This document shows, piece after piece, positions 1 to 10,951 of a DNA stretch of 64,000 nucleotides; position 1 is the first letter of the stretch, and every line of letters begins with the position of its first letter. Source of the DNA: Pyrocephalus nanus (lineage: Eukaryota; Chordata; Aves; Passeriformes; Tyrannidae); assembly GCA_038380795.1 (NCBI GenBank), contig CM076259.1, forward strand, positions 29,556,977-29,620,976, in the 5' to 3' direction. Below the pieces are notes generated by a model. That model saw only the letters and a program-made list of their open reading frames with translations. It was not told where the DNA came from and ran no database searches. Made by a program: the position numbers and the translations under genes.

Positions 1-43
1 CCAAAGACAAAACTAAATCGCTTCCTCTACTCTCCTGTCCTAG

Positions 44-565
44 CTGCAGCATTGGCACTCTGTGAGAAGAACTGAGAAAACACAAGGAGGTGTTGCCATC
101 TACTTGGACAAGGTATGTGTGTGCTACTAGAGAGGCTGCAGGAGTAGAGGCCACTGCCAGAGTTGTTGGGAGAATCCAGAACTGTAACTAGCAGAACAGA
201 ATACTTAAGATTCATCTTGTGTCCCAGCCTTTGACTCTACAAGAGTTGTTATTATCAGCTAGTAGGATCAAACTTAGGTGAGGAAAAGAACAGCTTTTAA
301 ATTAACTGCAATTTGCTTTTCTTCCCCAGCTGAGCCATGTCTTTGACACATACATTCTGCATCTGGAGAAGGAGATTGAGGTGACCAACCTGAAACCTGG
401 CCATGTCAGGGTCTATAACTACTACAACCCAGGTCAGTGTGGAGCTATGGGGTGCCAGGGCTCCTGGGTGTTTGCACTTGTCTCTGTGCAAGGATAACTC
501 AGATCTCTCCTGTTCTGTTGCAGAGGAGCAGGCTCTGGCTGACTATAATATCTTCTGCGTCTAAG
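44..565 (+). CDS. Gene A, 3' end: alpha-2-macroglobulin family protein (last three coding exons, partial)
   Basis: Three exons encode the C-terminal part of the receptor-binding domain of an A2M/A2ML1-type secreted protease inhibitor; the rest lies left of the window. Exons are 44-112 (69 nt), 330-432 (103 nt) and 524-564 with stop TAA at 562-564. Each is flanked by AG and GT, and lengths and phases equal the last three coding exons of genes B and C. The 70 residues contain the family motif VRVYNYYNP and end in ALADYNIFCV. The equivalent ends are IKIYDYYQP...DYSAVCS in gene B and IKVYDYYMP...MSYSAPCE in gene C. The stop is followed by G and then GTAGGT, a good donor, so a 3' UTR exon probably lies further right. 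Family assignment is firm. Which paralogue it is cannot be told from 70 residues. Confidence 0.88.
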
Positions 566-1679
566 GTAGGTGCAAGTCCCTTCCTCGGCCCCCCATACAG
601 ACTATCTAGTGATGTTTCCTCTGCACCTCAGCCTCCTCTCTCTGTTCCATTGGAGCTTCATGTATCTCTGATTCAGCATGTTCCCTTCATCTAGGACTAT
701 ATGTGAAACTCCCTAAGCAGAATTCATGGTACTAGTTCCAACCTACTCTGTTTGGGTATGAGGAAGCTCTCTTTCTGGGGAGGGGCTGAGGTAAAAAATG
801 AGGATACTAGATCAAAGCAGAAAAACCCCTTTCCTTTAGAGCCCTTAGTGAGAGCATCCTAGCTGTTAGTATCCTGAAGTTAATATTTTGGGTCATATAA
901 TTTGTTCTCTGGGTTACTCTCTCTTCTGCTCTCATTTCTCCAGGGACTTGGTCTGCTTCCTTACTGTCCACTGTTTCAGCCCACATGGATCCAACTAGTG
1001 CAAGATGTCTGAGGGCAGCAGGGCTGCTGCATTATTGCTTCTGGTATCATGGGACATGCATCACCTGGGAAGTCACATCTCAGTGGGCTTGACATACTGG
1101 TGCTGGGACACATCTCAAGTTGGATTTCAGGACTAACTCCAGCCCAACCTATGCTGCTCATCCTGATAGCCATTACCTGGTGAATTCTTTGGGGTGTCTG
1201 ATTAATTCTGATTGTTTTAATCCAGGGATTTTCTTGCTTGTAAAAAGAATGGAAGTAAAATATAAACTACAAATCTGGGTGCTGCGGTGTGTGTTTGGAC
1301 TCTGTGTCGCAGTTTACCTGGGAGGAGTAAGCAGAAGCAAACTCAGTGTCTGAACTGTATAACTGGCAATCATTTCTTCCAGCACTGGATTCCCTTCCAG
1401 CATCATTATGCAGCCACCAGTATGGGGTGAGGACTCCTCGCATGGAGACTGATCCCCTGAGCATCATTTATTGCACTCAGAGGTGGCTGAGCAATAAGGT
1501 CTTGGCTGATTCTGCACTTTACATGGATGTAAATCTACCCTGCTGTGCATCTCATGGACTAGCTCTGTCCCTTTAGCATACAAAGAAGAAGGGGAGAATT
1601 TTAGTTTCTGCACCTCCTGTGAAGCTGGATCTTGCACAGGACAATTCAAACACAAGTTGTCGGGCATGGGTGGTGCCCC
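566..1679. other. Intergenic or 3' UTR-intron region after gene A
   Basis: No coding exon is recognised. It starts with the donor that follows gene A's stop codon. A pyrimidine tract ending CTCATTTCTCCAG near 930-943 is a possible acceptor for a 3' UTR exon. No AATAAA that would clearly end the transcript was found, so the end of gene A is not placed. Confidence 0.4.
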
Positions 1680-1914
1680 TGTGGCCTAAAATTGGCTCTT
1701 AAAAGAAACCTCCAAGACTCAATTTGTGAGTTTTAGCAGGCAGGCACTCTTTATTATGGCACGCTGGAATGATTTCAGCAGACTGGGTGCCCTGGGAATC
1801 AGTTCACCAAAGTGCACACAGAGTTATCTTCGCTACAGCTTATGTGTCAGCATTACATGATTCTTCATTTTTTGTTCCCCACATTCCTGTTACACATTCA
1901 TGACATTTCTCAAC
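1680..1914 (-). repeat. Possible LTR at the 3' end of the retroviral remnant
   Basis: On the minus strand the segment begins TGTTGAGAAATG and ends GGCCACA, so it has the TG...CA ends of an LTR. It also holds an AATAAA (plus-strand TTTATT near 1751) about 70 bases before its end. It lies just beyond the pol remnant and a short open stretch that could be the end of env. No matching second LTR was found in the window, so the boundaries rest only on the TG/CA ends. Confidence 0.45.
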
Positions 1915-2394
1915 ACTTATAAGCATATATAAATATCCTTATTAGGTCTCTGAGGGGCTTCATTGAGGGACTTCAGTGGTCTTCTCTGTCTGGAACCCCC
2001 AGAGTTGTGACTGCCTTATGAACTTTAAGACAGTGCACCTGGTTATAGAGTAACTTGGTGTTGCTTGGCTGGCTGCCTCAGTTCCCTTCCTCATTGTTTC
2101 TTTACTTTGCTTGGTTAGTTCCTTTAAATCACTTGGCTCAGCTATATTTAGTTTCTTTGGTACATGCTGCTGCAAAAACTACTAGTTCTTGTTACGTCTC
2201 AAAACTCAGATGCCGTTCCCCCCTTTTTCTTGAGCCTTGGCCATGAGGCCAATGTCTCATTATTTAAAGCATACTTTGAACAATAAGTGACTACAACAGC
2301 TACAGCACAGAATCATAATACAAGCTAATATACGAATGCAGATGATAATATTAAGGGTTTAGTCTGTTCGGCTTTCAAATCAAATGGGGCTTTC

Positions 2395-2545
2395 TTAACT
2401 CAAGAATAATGTATCCAAGGTCCCTTTTTTGGAAATTAAACTGCTAAAAATGTGATCAACAAAACAAGGAAAAGTCCTTTCCACTTCACTTGTAGGGGCT
2501 CAGAGTCTCACTACTTGACGTAGACCCAGTTGCCAGGCAGGAATG
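2395..2545 (-). pseudogene. Retroviral integrase C-terminal fragment (broken)
   Basis: On the minus strand, a stretch with a GNWVYVK-like motif is followed, with a frame change, by a W-K-G and L-L-x-T-F pattern and then a W-I-H-Y-like end. This is the typical C-terminal (GPY/F-like) module of gammaretroviral-type integrases. It lies between the RT fragment (higher coordinates) and the possible LTR (lower coordinates), as expected for an antisense provirus. In-frame stops show that it is not functional. Confidence 0.6.
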
Positions 2546-3933
2546 GTGTCCAATCCCACCAGTCGAGATGTCACCACGAATCTCTGGAGTTTAGTAGATC
2601 CGAAAGCACACATTAGTTCATAAGGGCTTAATTTGTCTTTTCTTCTAGGCTGAACTCGAATTCTCAGCAAGGCGACAGTTAGGGCCTACACCCCCATCAC
2701 TGAGGTTTTCTGACAGATTTTATTTATCTTGTGTGTCACTGCTGCAATAAAATGTGATCCCCTACCTGATAAAATGCCTTGAAGAATTCTGAACCTGGGA
2801 ATAATGTGCTTTAAGAGAACCTTCACTACTTCTCTTGAAAGGCCTTCTTTCTGAGGAAACTTTGAAAAGTCTGTTTGCCAATAGTTTCCAGGAAGGTTTC
2901 CAGCTTTGGCGACTCATACAGTTCTTTTCAGTATTCCGTAATTGTAGGTGGGACTATCACCTCCCCTAAAGGGGTGACGGCCCATCCTGTATCTTGAAAG
3001 TTAGTCAATTAACTGAAAGTTTCCCCCCCCCCTTTTGTTTTTCATCGTACTTTGGGGCAATTTTAAGTAACACTACCTCCTTTTCTGGGACTAAAGCCAG
3101 AATTCCTTTTTCTGCTGCCTCTTTTGCAGATTTGTCAGTGAAATGGTTTCCAGTTTCAGGGAAAGTTTTCAATGCCAAACATTTACTTTTTTTCCTTGAC
3201 TTAAGTCCAGAGCTCTTATAAGAGCAGATAGTTCTGCTTTCTGAGCAGAGACAATAGATGGGAAGGACTGTGATTTGATTACCTTGTCAGTGGTGGTCAC
3301 ACCTTGTCATTTGTTTTCTCTCCCGAGCAAAGCTGCTTCCATCAGTATACAATTCTCAGCCAGGATTTTCCAGAGGGACATCCTTTGGTTCCGGTTGGCT
3401 GGAGTAGGCTGTGGCTCTTCGCTGATCCCCTAAAAATTGTGCAAGCACTCCTAGGGCAACATTCTTCCTCTCACAGGCAAACAGTTCAAATGGTTTTGAG
3501 AGACCTGGCAGACCCAGAGCCAGGGCTCTCCTTAGGGAATGATTTAGCCACTTAAAGGCTGCTCTTGCATAATCTGTCCAAGTGAGGAAATTCTTATAGG
3601 CTGTTTCTAAAAGTTTCGTATAATGGTCTTACCAAAAGTCTATAGTTAATAATCCAGAGTCAACACTATCCTACCATTCTCAGGAAGGCAGCTCATGAAC
3701 TGTTTGTGGTTCAGGAAGGCGACAGATGGCTTCTTTTCTTCCTTCCCAGTTTCTGTATTTTCTCATTCAAAACCAAAGATTTCTTGGGCTTTCCTTGTTC
3801 AAGGGAATGCAGAAAAAGGCATCTTTTAAATCTAAAACTGTAAACTATTCTAGGTTATTATTTAAGGTAGTTCTCTCAGCTCCTGCATTAATCAATAATC
3901 CTTCCCATTTGCTTTCTTTGTGGGTACTTGGAT

Positions 3934-4420
3934 TCACATACTACTAGCAAACTGTTTAGCAAGTTTGTCTATTACTTGAACTGATCCAACTTGGCTTTCT
4001 AATTTTAAAGGACACTTTTTATACCTCACCAATATAGATCCTGGCTTAGTGGTAATTCTTGCAAGTTCTGCCCTTTTCCATTTTCCTGGAATTCCACTGG
4101 CCCACACAATAGGAACAACCGCATCTTCAACTTCAGTTGGGATGTTGCTGCTAACAGGAGTTACTTCCTGCACAAGAAGAGCTGCTGCTTCTACATATTC
4201 AGTTTCAGGAACTTTGATTTCAATGTCCCCATTTGTAAATGTAATTTCTACCTCACGTTTTCCACTAAGTCTATTCCTAGCAAAGGTTTAGGGGAGTTTG
4301 GCAAACAGAGAAACCCATCAATTAGCCATTGTTTTCCCAATGTAACCCATCACACCAATAACCTTTTAAGTGCTGGTGATCATGGATCTTCTAACTTGGC
4401 AGGGATACGTCTCTATGGAC
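3934..4420 (-). pseudogene. Retroviral protease / reverse transcriptase fragment (broken)
   Basis: This is the best-preserved part of the retroviral remnant. On the minus strand it runs from the end of an aspartic protease domain, through the usual protease-RT linker, into the first part of reverse transcriptase. A 79-codon open stretch (4173-3934) holds the RT start. The protease part upstream has stops and a frame change, and the catalytic DTG was not found. It is dead coding sequence with no expected product. The assignment rests on the motif order around the PLLG and PLKLE signatures. A database comparison would be needed to name the family. Confidence 0.68.
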
Positions 4421-4430
4421 AGGTAGATCT

Positions 4431-7400
4431 CCACAGCCCCTCACTAGTTCTGGCTGGAACAGTCTGAATGGCTAAGAGCAAAGGCAGGCTTAGGAGTGGA
4501 AGGTCTGGAAGACAGCTGAGATTTGAGGGTCAGGATTTGGCTACAGCCCTAGAGGCTCTCCAGACCCTGCAGTAAGGTTGGGATTTGTGGTGGTTTAAAG
4601 GGAGGGATTTTGAAAACATGTTTAAATTTTAACTATGAAGTTCCAGAGTAAACCTGAAGACTTGGCAAGTCCTGCCTGTGAGGCAAAGACGTGAGCATTG
4701 CAAGTTCTTTTGGTTAAGAGCAAACACACCAAGGAGATCTGCCAGCAAGGCAGGCTGCTGACAGCCTGCTCTGTGCTTCATGAGCAGTTTAACAGGACCA
4801 GAATAAATACAGAAACTCAGCCCAGCAGTTGGATGTTACCAGTGCCTTGTGTGCTGCCAGAAGTGCCCTCTGTTGATGTTGGCTTCATTCCAGGTGTTGC
4901 TTTCTCTCTCCTTCTGCACCTTTGTTTAAACAGGTGCTTTTTTCTTCCCTTTATTCAGTTTCCTCAGCAGTCCGTGAGCAATGCAGATTCCAACTCCGCA
5001 GAACAGGATTTTTACCAGACTACTACTTTCTTTGAAACTTTTTAAAAACATTTTGCAAATATTGCAGCTTTCATTCCAAATGTCTTATCTCTCCCTTGCC
5101 TTTACCTCTAGTGATATCAAAAAGCAGAACTGGAGCTAGTCAGGCCTGCATCTGGTACTGCTGCTTAGAGAGCACCACGGGCTCTCACAGAAAGGGGGAG
5201 ACTCCACTTATCACTGCCAGTGCCACCATGTTGTTCTTATAATCTGTTTTGCAGGGCTTAGCAAAACACAGGTCTGGTAAAAGTCCCTGGAACAGCGGTT
5301 TATTGGGAAAACAACTGCTGTGGTGGTTACACATACACACACATGAATTCAACCTTCTCCTTACTGACCCCCGGAGGGGTAGCTCTTGCATGAGCCCATT
5401 ATTGCAGAGGGAGTTGACACACAACCCCTCTTAGTACACACGCTCCGTGTAAAAGCTGCATGGGGTGACATTTTTGACCCAATAGACATAGTAATTTCTA
5501 TGCCTACTTTCTTAATATCTCTTCTGTGTCCTTCAAAATGTTTTTTTTTCCTGAGAATTAAACTGTAGTACCTGTGATGTCTGGCTACTAGAAAGCATTT
5601 GGAGAGAGGTAGCTGTCTTCCAAGAGAATTTAAAGACAGTGAAAAAAACCACTTTTGTACAAAACATATTGATTTCTCTCTGGCCTAAACTCCCCCTTCT
5701 CTACTGAGAGCAGGAGATGTCAAACATCACACTCTTTTTTTTTTTATCCTTCACAAAATCGAGGGATTGTGGTGATTCAACCTGGAGTTTAGTGGTGTGC
5801 ATGCTTCCACCTAGCTTTTGATTAGCTCCACTCCTTGAGCACTGAGGACTGCTGGCCTCCAGGGACACAAATCTACCCTCAACTACTGGTGTGCCTCTTC
5901 CCTGTCTCTGGGCCAAGTGATGAATGGTTTTGTGGACTGGGGAAGGATTTCAGCACAAGACAGCAGCCAGGCACTGCCACAAATTCCAGTGGGTGCAGAG
6001 CCCTGCTAAGAGATGCTCCCTTCCTGAGTGCCTCCTGGCCACCAGTATCTGGTCACCATGCCAGTAATAGGAGATGGAGATGGGGCTGAGTCACATGAAT
6101 CACACACACACTGAGCCTGTGACTTTGTTTTTGCTGCTCCAACATTTATTTCATTCCGCTTCATTGTCTGGGAGTTAGACTGGATTGAGTGCTCGGGATG
6201 TAGGTTTCAAATCAATACTAAGTTATAACTTGTGAGGTGTTTAAGTTATAAATTGTGAGGTGTTTACATGTCTGCTCTCACAAAACAGGTGCTGGAGTCA
6301 GTAGGAGCCAGGACTCTCAATACCTTTGCCATTGTGAGCCCCTGTGCTGTTATAAGGGTTCTCTCTGTCCCTTGAAGCTGCTGTGGATCTACTGTGAACA
6401 AACAAATGTCAGGTGAGATTGTTCAACAGGCACTGTCTGTACTTTTTGAGTCCTATGAAAAGAAATGAATGGCATCTTAGTGTCAGAGAATGATTCACAT
6501 TGTTGCTCCAGTTCCTGTTTGCATGTTTATCCAGATGCATTTACACATTTTTCTCAGCCACTGGCACCAGCCACTTGGAGCTGAGCAAAGCCCAGGGGGG
6601 AAGGAGAGGGAGGATTTGTATCTGCCTGCAAAGTATGTGTGTGTCTGTGTGGGGGGGGGAGTTGTAAGGAAAAAATGCCAAACCCTATATTCCTTGCTAT
6701 GCATTAGTGAGTCCTAAAGCAAAGGAAAATATTACTAGGCCCTGCATATGTAAGAGTTCAGTTTGGTACTGAATTAGTGGTGCATTTTGATATAAAATGG
6801 TCTTAATAGTAAAATAGAAGAACTTCCTTATTTTGAAAATAAATAGTTCCAAGAACCAGATTTTCTTTTAATTTATGGTAAGATAGGGAAAAGTTCAATA
6901 TAATCACTAGGCTAACAGGTGTAAAATAAGCACGAGGAAAGAAGCTCCCAAACTAGATAATGTGTGTCACCTGGGGCTAGAGCCACAGCCTTTAGGTGGC
7001 TAAAGAAAACCCTGTAGGACTTAAGCCATGCAGCTTTTTACCTGCCTATCCAATGTTCAACACTCATTTCCACTGGTGAGAGTGTGTGTGTACAAGTTGG
7101 CCCTGACCTGGACCACAGAGGACTGTGTGATACAGCTGGGGTGAACCACAGCTCTCAGATTTTCTCTTCAAACTGAAACACCTGTAGGGCAGAGACAAGG
7201 TGAGGACCTACAGCTTTGCTTGCTCCCTCTGCTTTCCTCATGGAGGACGGGAGCAGAGCACTGTGCATGTACACTGGTTTTGTACAAACCTGGTCTCTAA
7301 GACTGAGACCTACCTTGGGCATTACAGCTTCAGAAAGCTTGGGGACAGCATGACCACAAGAGTTCACAGTGAGCTCCAGCTGAGTGCACGTGCCAGAGGT

Positions 7401-7620
7401 CACAGGATAATCCATCTGGAGGCAAAACAATGGGACTGGGGCTGCAACTGACACAGGGAGCAGGGGCAGTGCAGTGAACAGAAAACAGGGTTGCTTAGCA
7501 GAATAAAAGGCAATAATGCTGGTCCATGCACAGGGGCGTAGGAAGCAGTGAGGCTGGAGTCCAAAAGGACTTGGATTGGCTGGGGAACATCCTGCACGGT
7601 ACAACCCTGTGCCTGCAACA
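4431..7620. other. Intergenic region between the retroviral remnant and gene B
   Basis: No A2M exon or other convincing gene was seen. Part of 4430-5500 may belong to the 5' side of the retroviral remnant. The minus strand has an AATAAA near 5300, followed by sequence ending in AACAACA and then TGG near 5230, which could be an LTR end and primer-binding site, but it does not match the 3' LTR. A 23-bp tandem duplication lies at 6220-6265 and a TG/G-rich run near 6633-6660. Confidence 0.4.
6220..6265. repeat. 23-bp tandem duplication (two copies)
   Basis: The unit AAGTTATAAATTGTGAGGTG plus TTT occurs twice in direct succession, with one difference between the copies. No gene overlaps it. Confidence 0.7.
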
Positions 7621-7621
7621 C

Positions 7622-7628
7622 TATAAAC
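7622..7628 (+). promoter_or_regulatory. Candidate TATA box of gene B
   Basis: TATAAAC lies about 165 bases before the gene B start codon and could place transcription start near 7650, leaving a 5' UTR of roughly 140 bases. Another TATA-like element, AATAAAAGG at 7502-7510, is an alternative. There is no other promoter evidence. Confidence 0.35.
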
Positions 7629-7792
7629 ACAGGAATGAGGAGGAAGGAGGGAAGCTTTGGGGCTTCTTGTCTGCTTCCTGGGAGAAACGGCAATAACTGT
7701 GGGTGGCCTGGAGACTTCGGAAGAAAGAAGCAGCACCCTACCTTCTCTCCTGACCAGCCCTCCAGAGGAATCCACCCCTCGGGGGGTTTCCC

Positions 7793-10700
7793 ATGAAAAT
7801 GTGGACTCCTTTCTTCCTGAGCTGCCTGCTCTACACCCTGGGGATAGTGGCACAACCGTAAGTGCTATTTAAAAATCTAGTGATTGAGGCTTGTGATACT
7901 GAGGGAGGGGCCCAGATAGCTGGGAGAGAGTGTGGGACCCTGAGAGTCATCTCCTGGAAAGGATAGACACGGGGTGGTATGCAGCACACCACGAGTTGTG
8001 TTATGAATACAGACCCTCCTGAAGGTGGGAACCTCTCTCTGGGATACTGCTGCAGTACAAGAACTAGGTGAGGATTGCTGGTGGGAACAATAGTGAGGGA
8101 CTGACACGGTCTGACACATAATGAAGGGAAAGGTGTAGGATAAAGTGAAGGGCAAAAGAAAAGGGCTGCAGGGCTGGGGACGGTTAAGCAAGAACCAACC
8201 TGCTGCCAGGGTAGTTAATGAGCTGTGTCAAAGCAAAAGGGGTGAATTCTGTTCTGTCACCTGAAAGTATTTCTCTTGTATTTATCTGAAATGAACTATA
8301 TACCTTCCATCACTCCTGTGAGAGGTTCATATACTCACTTTTAATCTGTCCCCCTCACTGCAGCAGAGCAGCACCTCCTGCCCCCAGAGAGATGGTAACC
8401 TGTCTTGTTTCCTCAGAACAGAGTATTAGTGCCAAGTGTCAGTGAGACTGCTCCCAAGATTTGAAGTCTTTTTTCCCCACTGCAGGAGGTACCTGATCAT
8501 CATTCCAGCATCCCTGCCCTACCCCTCATTCCAAAGGGTGTGTTTGGACCTCCGTGGGGTGGAAAAGCCTATTCGTGTGGCCTTGACTCTTACGCATCCA
8601 TCTGGCAACCTCAGTCTCTATCGCAAGGTCGTCCGGAACAATTGGATCTTTGAGTGCACCAGATTTCAGGTCGGAATCATTCTTGGCAGGGAGCTCTAGC
8701 TGGCAGCTCCCAGTGTGCTCTTTTGGCTCATGATGCCTCTTACCAGAGAAACAGAAAATGAGGATGACAGGAGTAAGAGAGGGCATGGAAAGAAATAAAT
8801 GGAAAATCAGAGAGAGTGGTTAATGGGAGCCTGCTGTCTGCTCCCTGGCTTTGTCTGTCCACTTGCTACTCTTCCTGTGGGGTATCTCATAATCTACCTT
8901 GGTGGCACACTGAGGAAAGGCTGCCTGGCCAGGCTCCAGAGGTCTGGGGAACATGGAAGAGCACCCAAACGGCAGCTGTGCAGCTAATTCTCTCCTCTGA
9001 GAAGGATGCACTGTCACAGGGTGTTTGACTCTGTGATCCAGAAAGAGTCAGACTTTTCATCTCAGACAGCTTCCCATCATGTCTGCTTCACTCCAAGCTT
9101 TTATTTAACAGCTTGAAAATGTGCTGGGGAACTGGGAAAGACATGGGAGGGTGCACACAACCTCAGCACAAATCTTTCAGATTTTCCATACTCATGATCC
9201 TTGTTTTCTTTGTTTGCACTGATGAATAAGAGCAGATTTCAGTCTCTGTGACCCACACACTCTAGGAAACAGATTTCTCATCAGCATAGACATTTTCTTC
9301 CCTTGAGTTAAGTCTTCTCCATCTTGCTCCATGCAGAGTTTAACAGTGGCCCCTTGACGGGGTAAACACAATTTCTGTGCCAGAACTGACTCCCTTTTTT
9401 CTCTTGTCCAAGATCTGTCCCAGCTGCTAAGCACTGTCCCCTGTGCTTCTGTAGACATAGCCTTCAGTCACTGAGGGGACACCCTGTGCTGGCCTCTGGA
9501 GTAGGATGGGGAACAGGCTGGCCTTTCAGTGCAGCCAAAGCAAGGAGAAGAGCACTGCTAAATTAGTGGCTTTCCTCTTTTGTGTCCCAGGTCCCCCGAC
9601 CTGCAGGCAGCCAGGAGGTGGGCACAGTCCACCTGCGCATCTCCAATGACCAGTACTTCAGTGCAAATGAAGGGAAGCAAGTCCTGATCCGCAGGGCTGG
9701 GACAGGCACGTTTATTCAGATGGATAAACCCATCTATAACCCAGGACAGACAGGTGAGCACTGCAAGGAGCACCCTGACAGTGCCCCTGCCTTGGCCTGC
9801 CCAGACTTTGTTTCCAATTTCCCATGAGGGGTGTGCTGAGTGCTTTGTGCTATGTGGCCTCCACGAGGACAGAGGGGGAGTGCTTCCTTCTGTAGTCATA
9901 TATCCATGAACCACATTTTAGGGGCAGGAGGAGACTGGAAAGGTCAGTCTCACATGCTCTAGGAGCAGAGCTGGCTTGGAAGAGGGAGTAAACCTGAACA
10001 TGGTCTTCTTGGCCGGGGCCAGGTATATAGGACTGGTCTGTCTACACTACAGACAAGGAAATGTAAGGGTAATTTACATTTATTTGGATGTAGCCCATGG
10101 GAAAATCCCTAAATTTTGAGGCTCACTCACTGTGCTGCTGCCATGTGTTTCAGGGAAAAGGTGGTGAGCAGGGCTGAGCCAGGGGTTAGAGGGGCTGCAG
10201 GGTAGGCTTGGGCTGTCAGTGGGGCTGTGTGGGGAGCTGTGATTTCAGGGTGAGAAAAATGCAGGGCAAGTCCACTCCCAGATGCACTCTGTGTCCATGG
10301 TGTGCTCTTATCCATTTTCTCCCTGCAGTGAAATTCCGGATCGTGACGTTGACTGAAGATTTTGTTCCTGTTAACAGCAAGGTAAATCCTGTCTCAGTGG
10401 AGGCGAGGAAGTCTCCGGGTTCCCTCTGACGGTTCTGCCTCGTTTACCAGCCCTGTGCTGGGGAGGCTGGGACAGTCCCACCACCCAGGGTGGCCAATGC
10501 CAACCCTCAAGCAAACCAAATTGGAACGATAGTGCCTGCTTACCACTGACTCTGCTGTTGCCCTCACAGGACAGCTGCTGGCAGGTGGGAAGGTTGGTGC
10601 TGGTGATGGTATTTGGGGAGTGTGCCAGTGCTCCCAGCTAGCTGAATTAGCTGCATGCACCTGCCCCCTGCCAAAAAAGCAGGCAGAGGGCTTCTGGGGA

Positions 10701-10918
10701 CATCCATGGGCTGCTGGCCACAGGCATAATTGTCAGACAAATTTGTGTGCAGACAGACCTAGCCAGACCCAAGCTGCCAGAGCTGCCCTCCCACAGGTTT
10801 GGAAAGCTCAGTGATTTGTGGAGTGTGTGGCACCTAAGGGTGGCAGGAGAGTCTGAAGCAAGCCGCAAAATTTAAAGAAAAATTTATTGATATGGGAAAG
10901 GATACACATGAAGTGATC

Positions 10919-10951
<33 letters not shown>

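Larger units (their letters stand above)
1680..4430 (-). mobile_element. Degenerate endogenous retrovirus remnant (class I / gammaretrovirus-like pol), antisense to genes A and B
   Basis: Read on the minus strand, pieces of a retroviral genome occur in the expected order. A protease C-terminus with a PLLG-type motif is near 4340-4230. A protease/RT linker and start of reverse transcriptase is at about 4200-3934, with a PxxPLKLE-like signature. An RT segment with an LPEPQTVHEL-like motif is near 3720-3665. An integrase C-terminus with a W-K-G and L-L-x-T-F pattern is near 2545-2395. A possible LTR lies at 1680-1914. Stops and frameshifts break every part, so no functional protein is possible. 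RT and integrase motifs resemble class I elements. The 5' boundary is not determined; gag was not recognised. Confidence 0.72.

Noticed and set aside
4698..5045. 115-codon open frame on the plus strand
   Set aside because: No similarity to any family was recognised, and it lies on the opposite strand of decayed retroviral sequence.
5230..5500. 5' LTR and primer-binding site of the retroviral remnant
   Set aside because: An AATAAA and a possible LTR end followed by TGG are present on the minus strand, but the sequence does not match the LTR-like end at 1680-1914, so it is not called as a feature.
7155..7853. A 232-codon open frame on the minus strand
   Set aside because: It overlaps the promoter region and exon 1 of gene B, has no recognisable domain and no supporting splice or start context. 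It is a chance frame.
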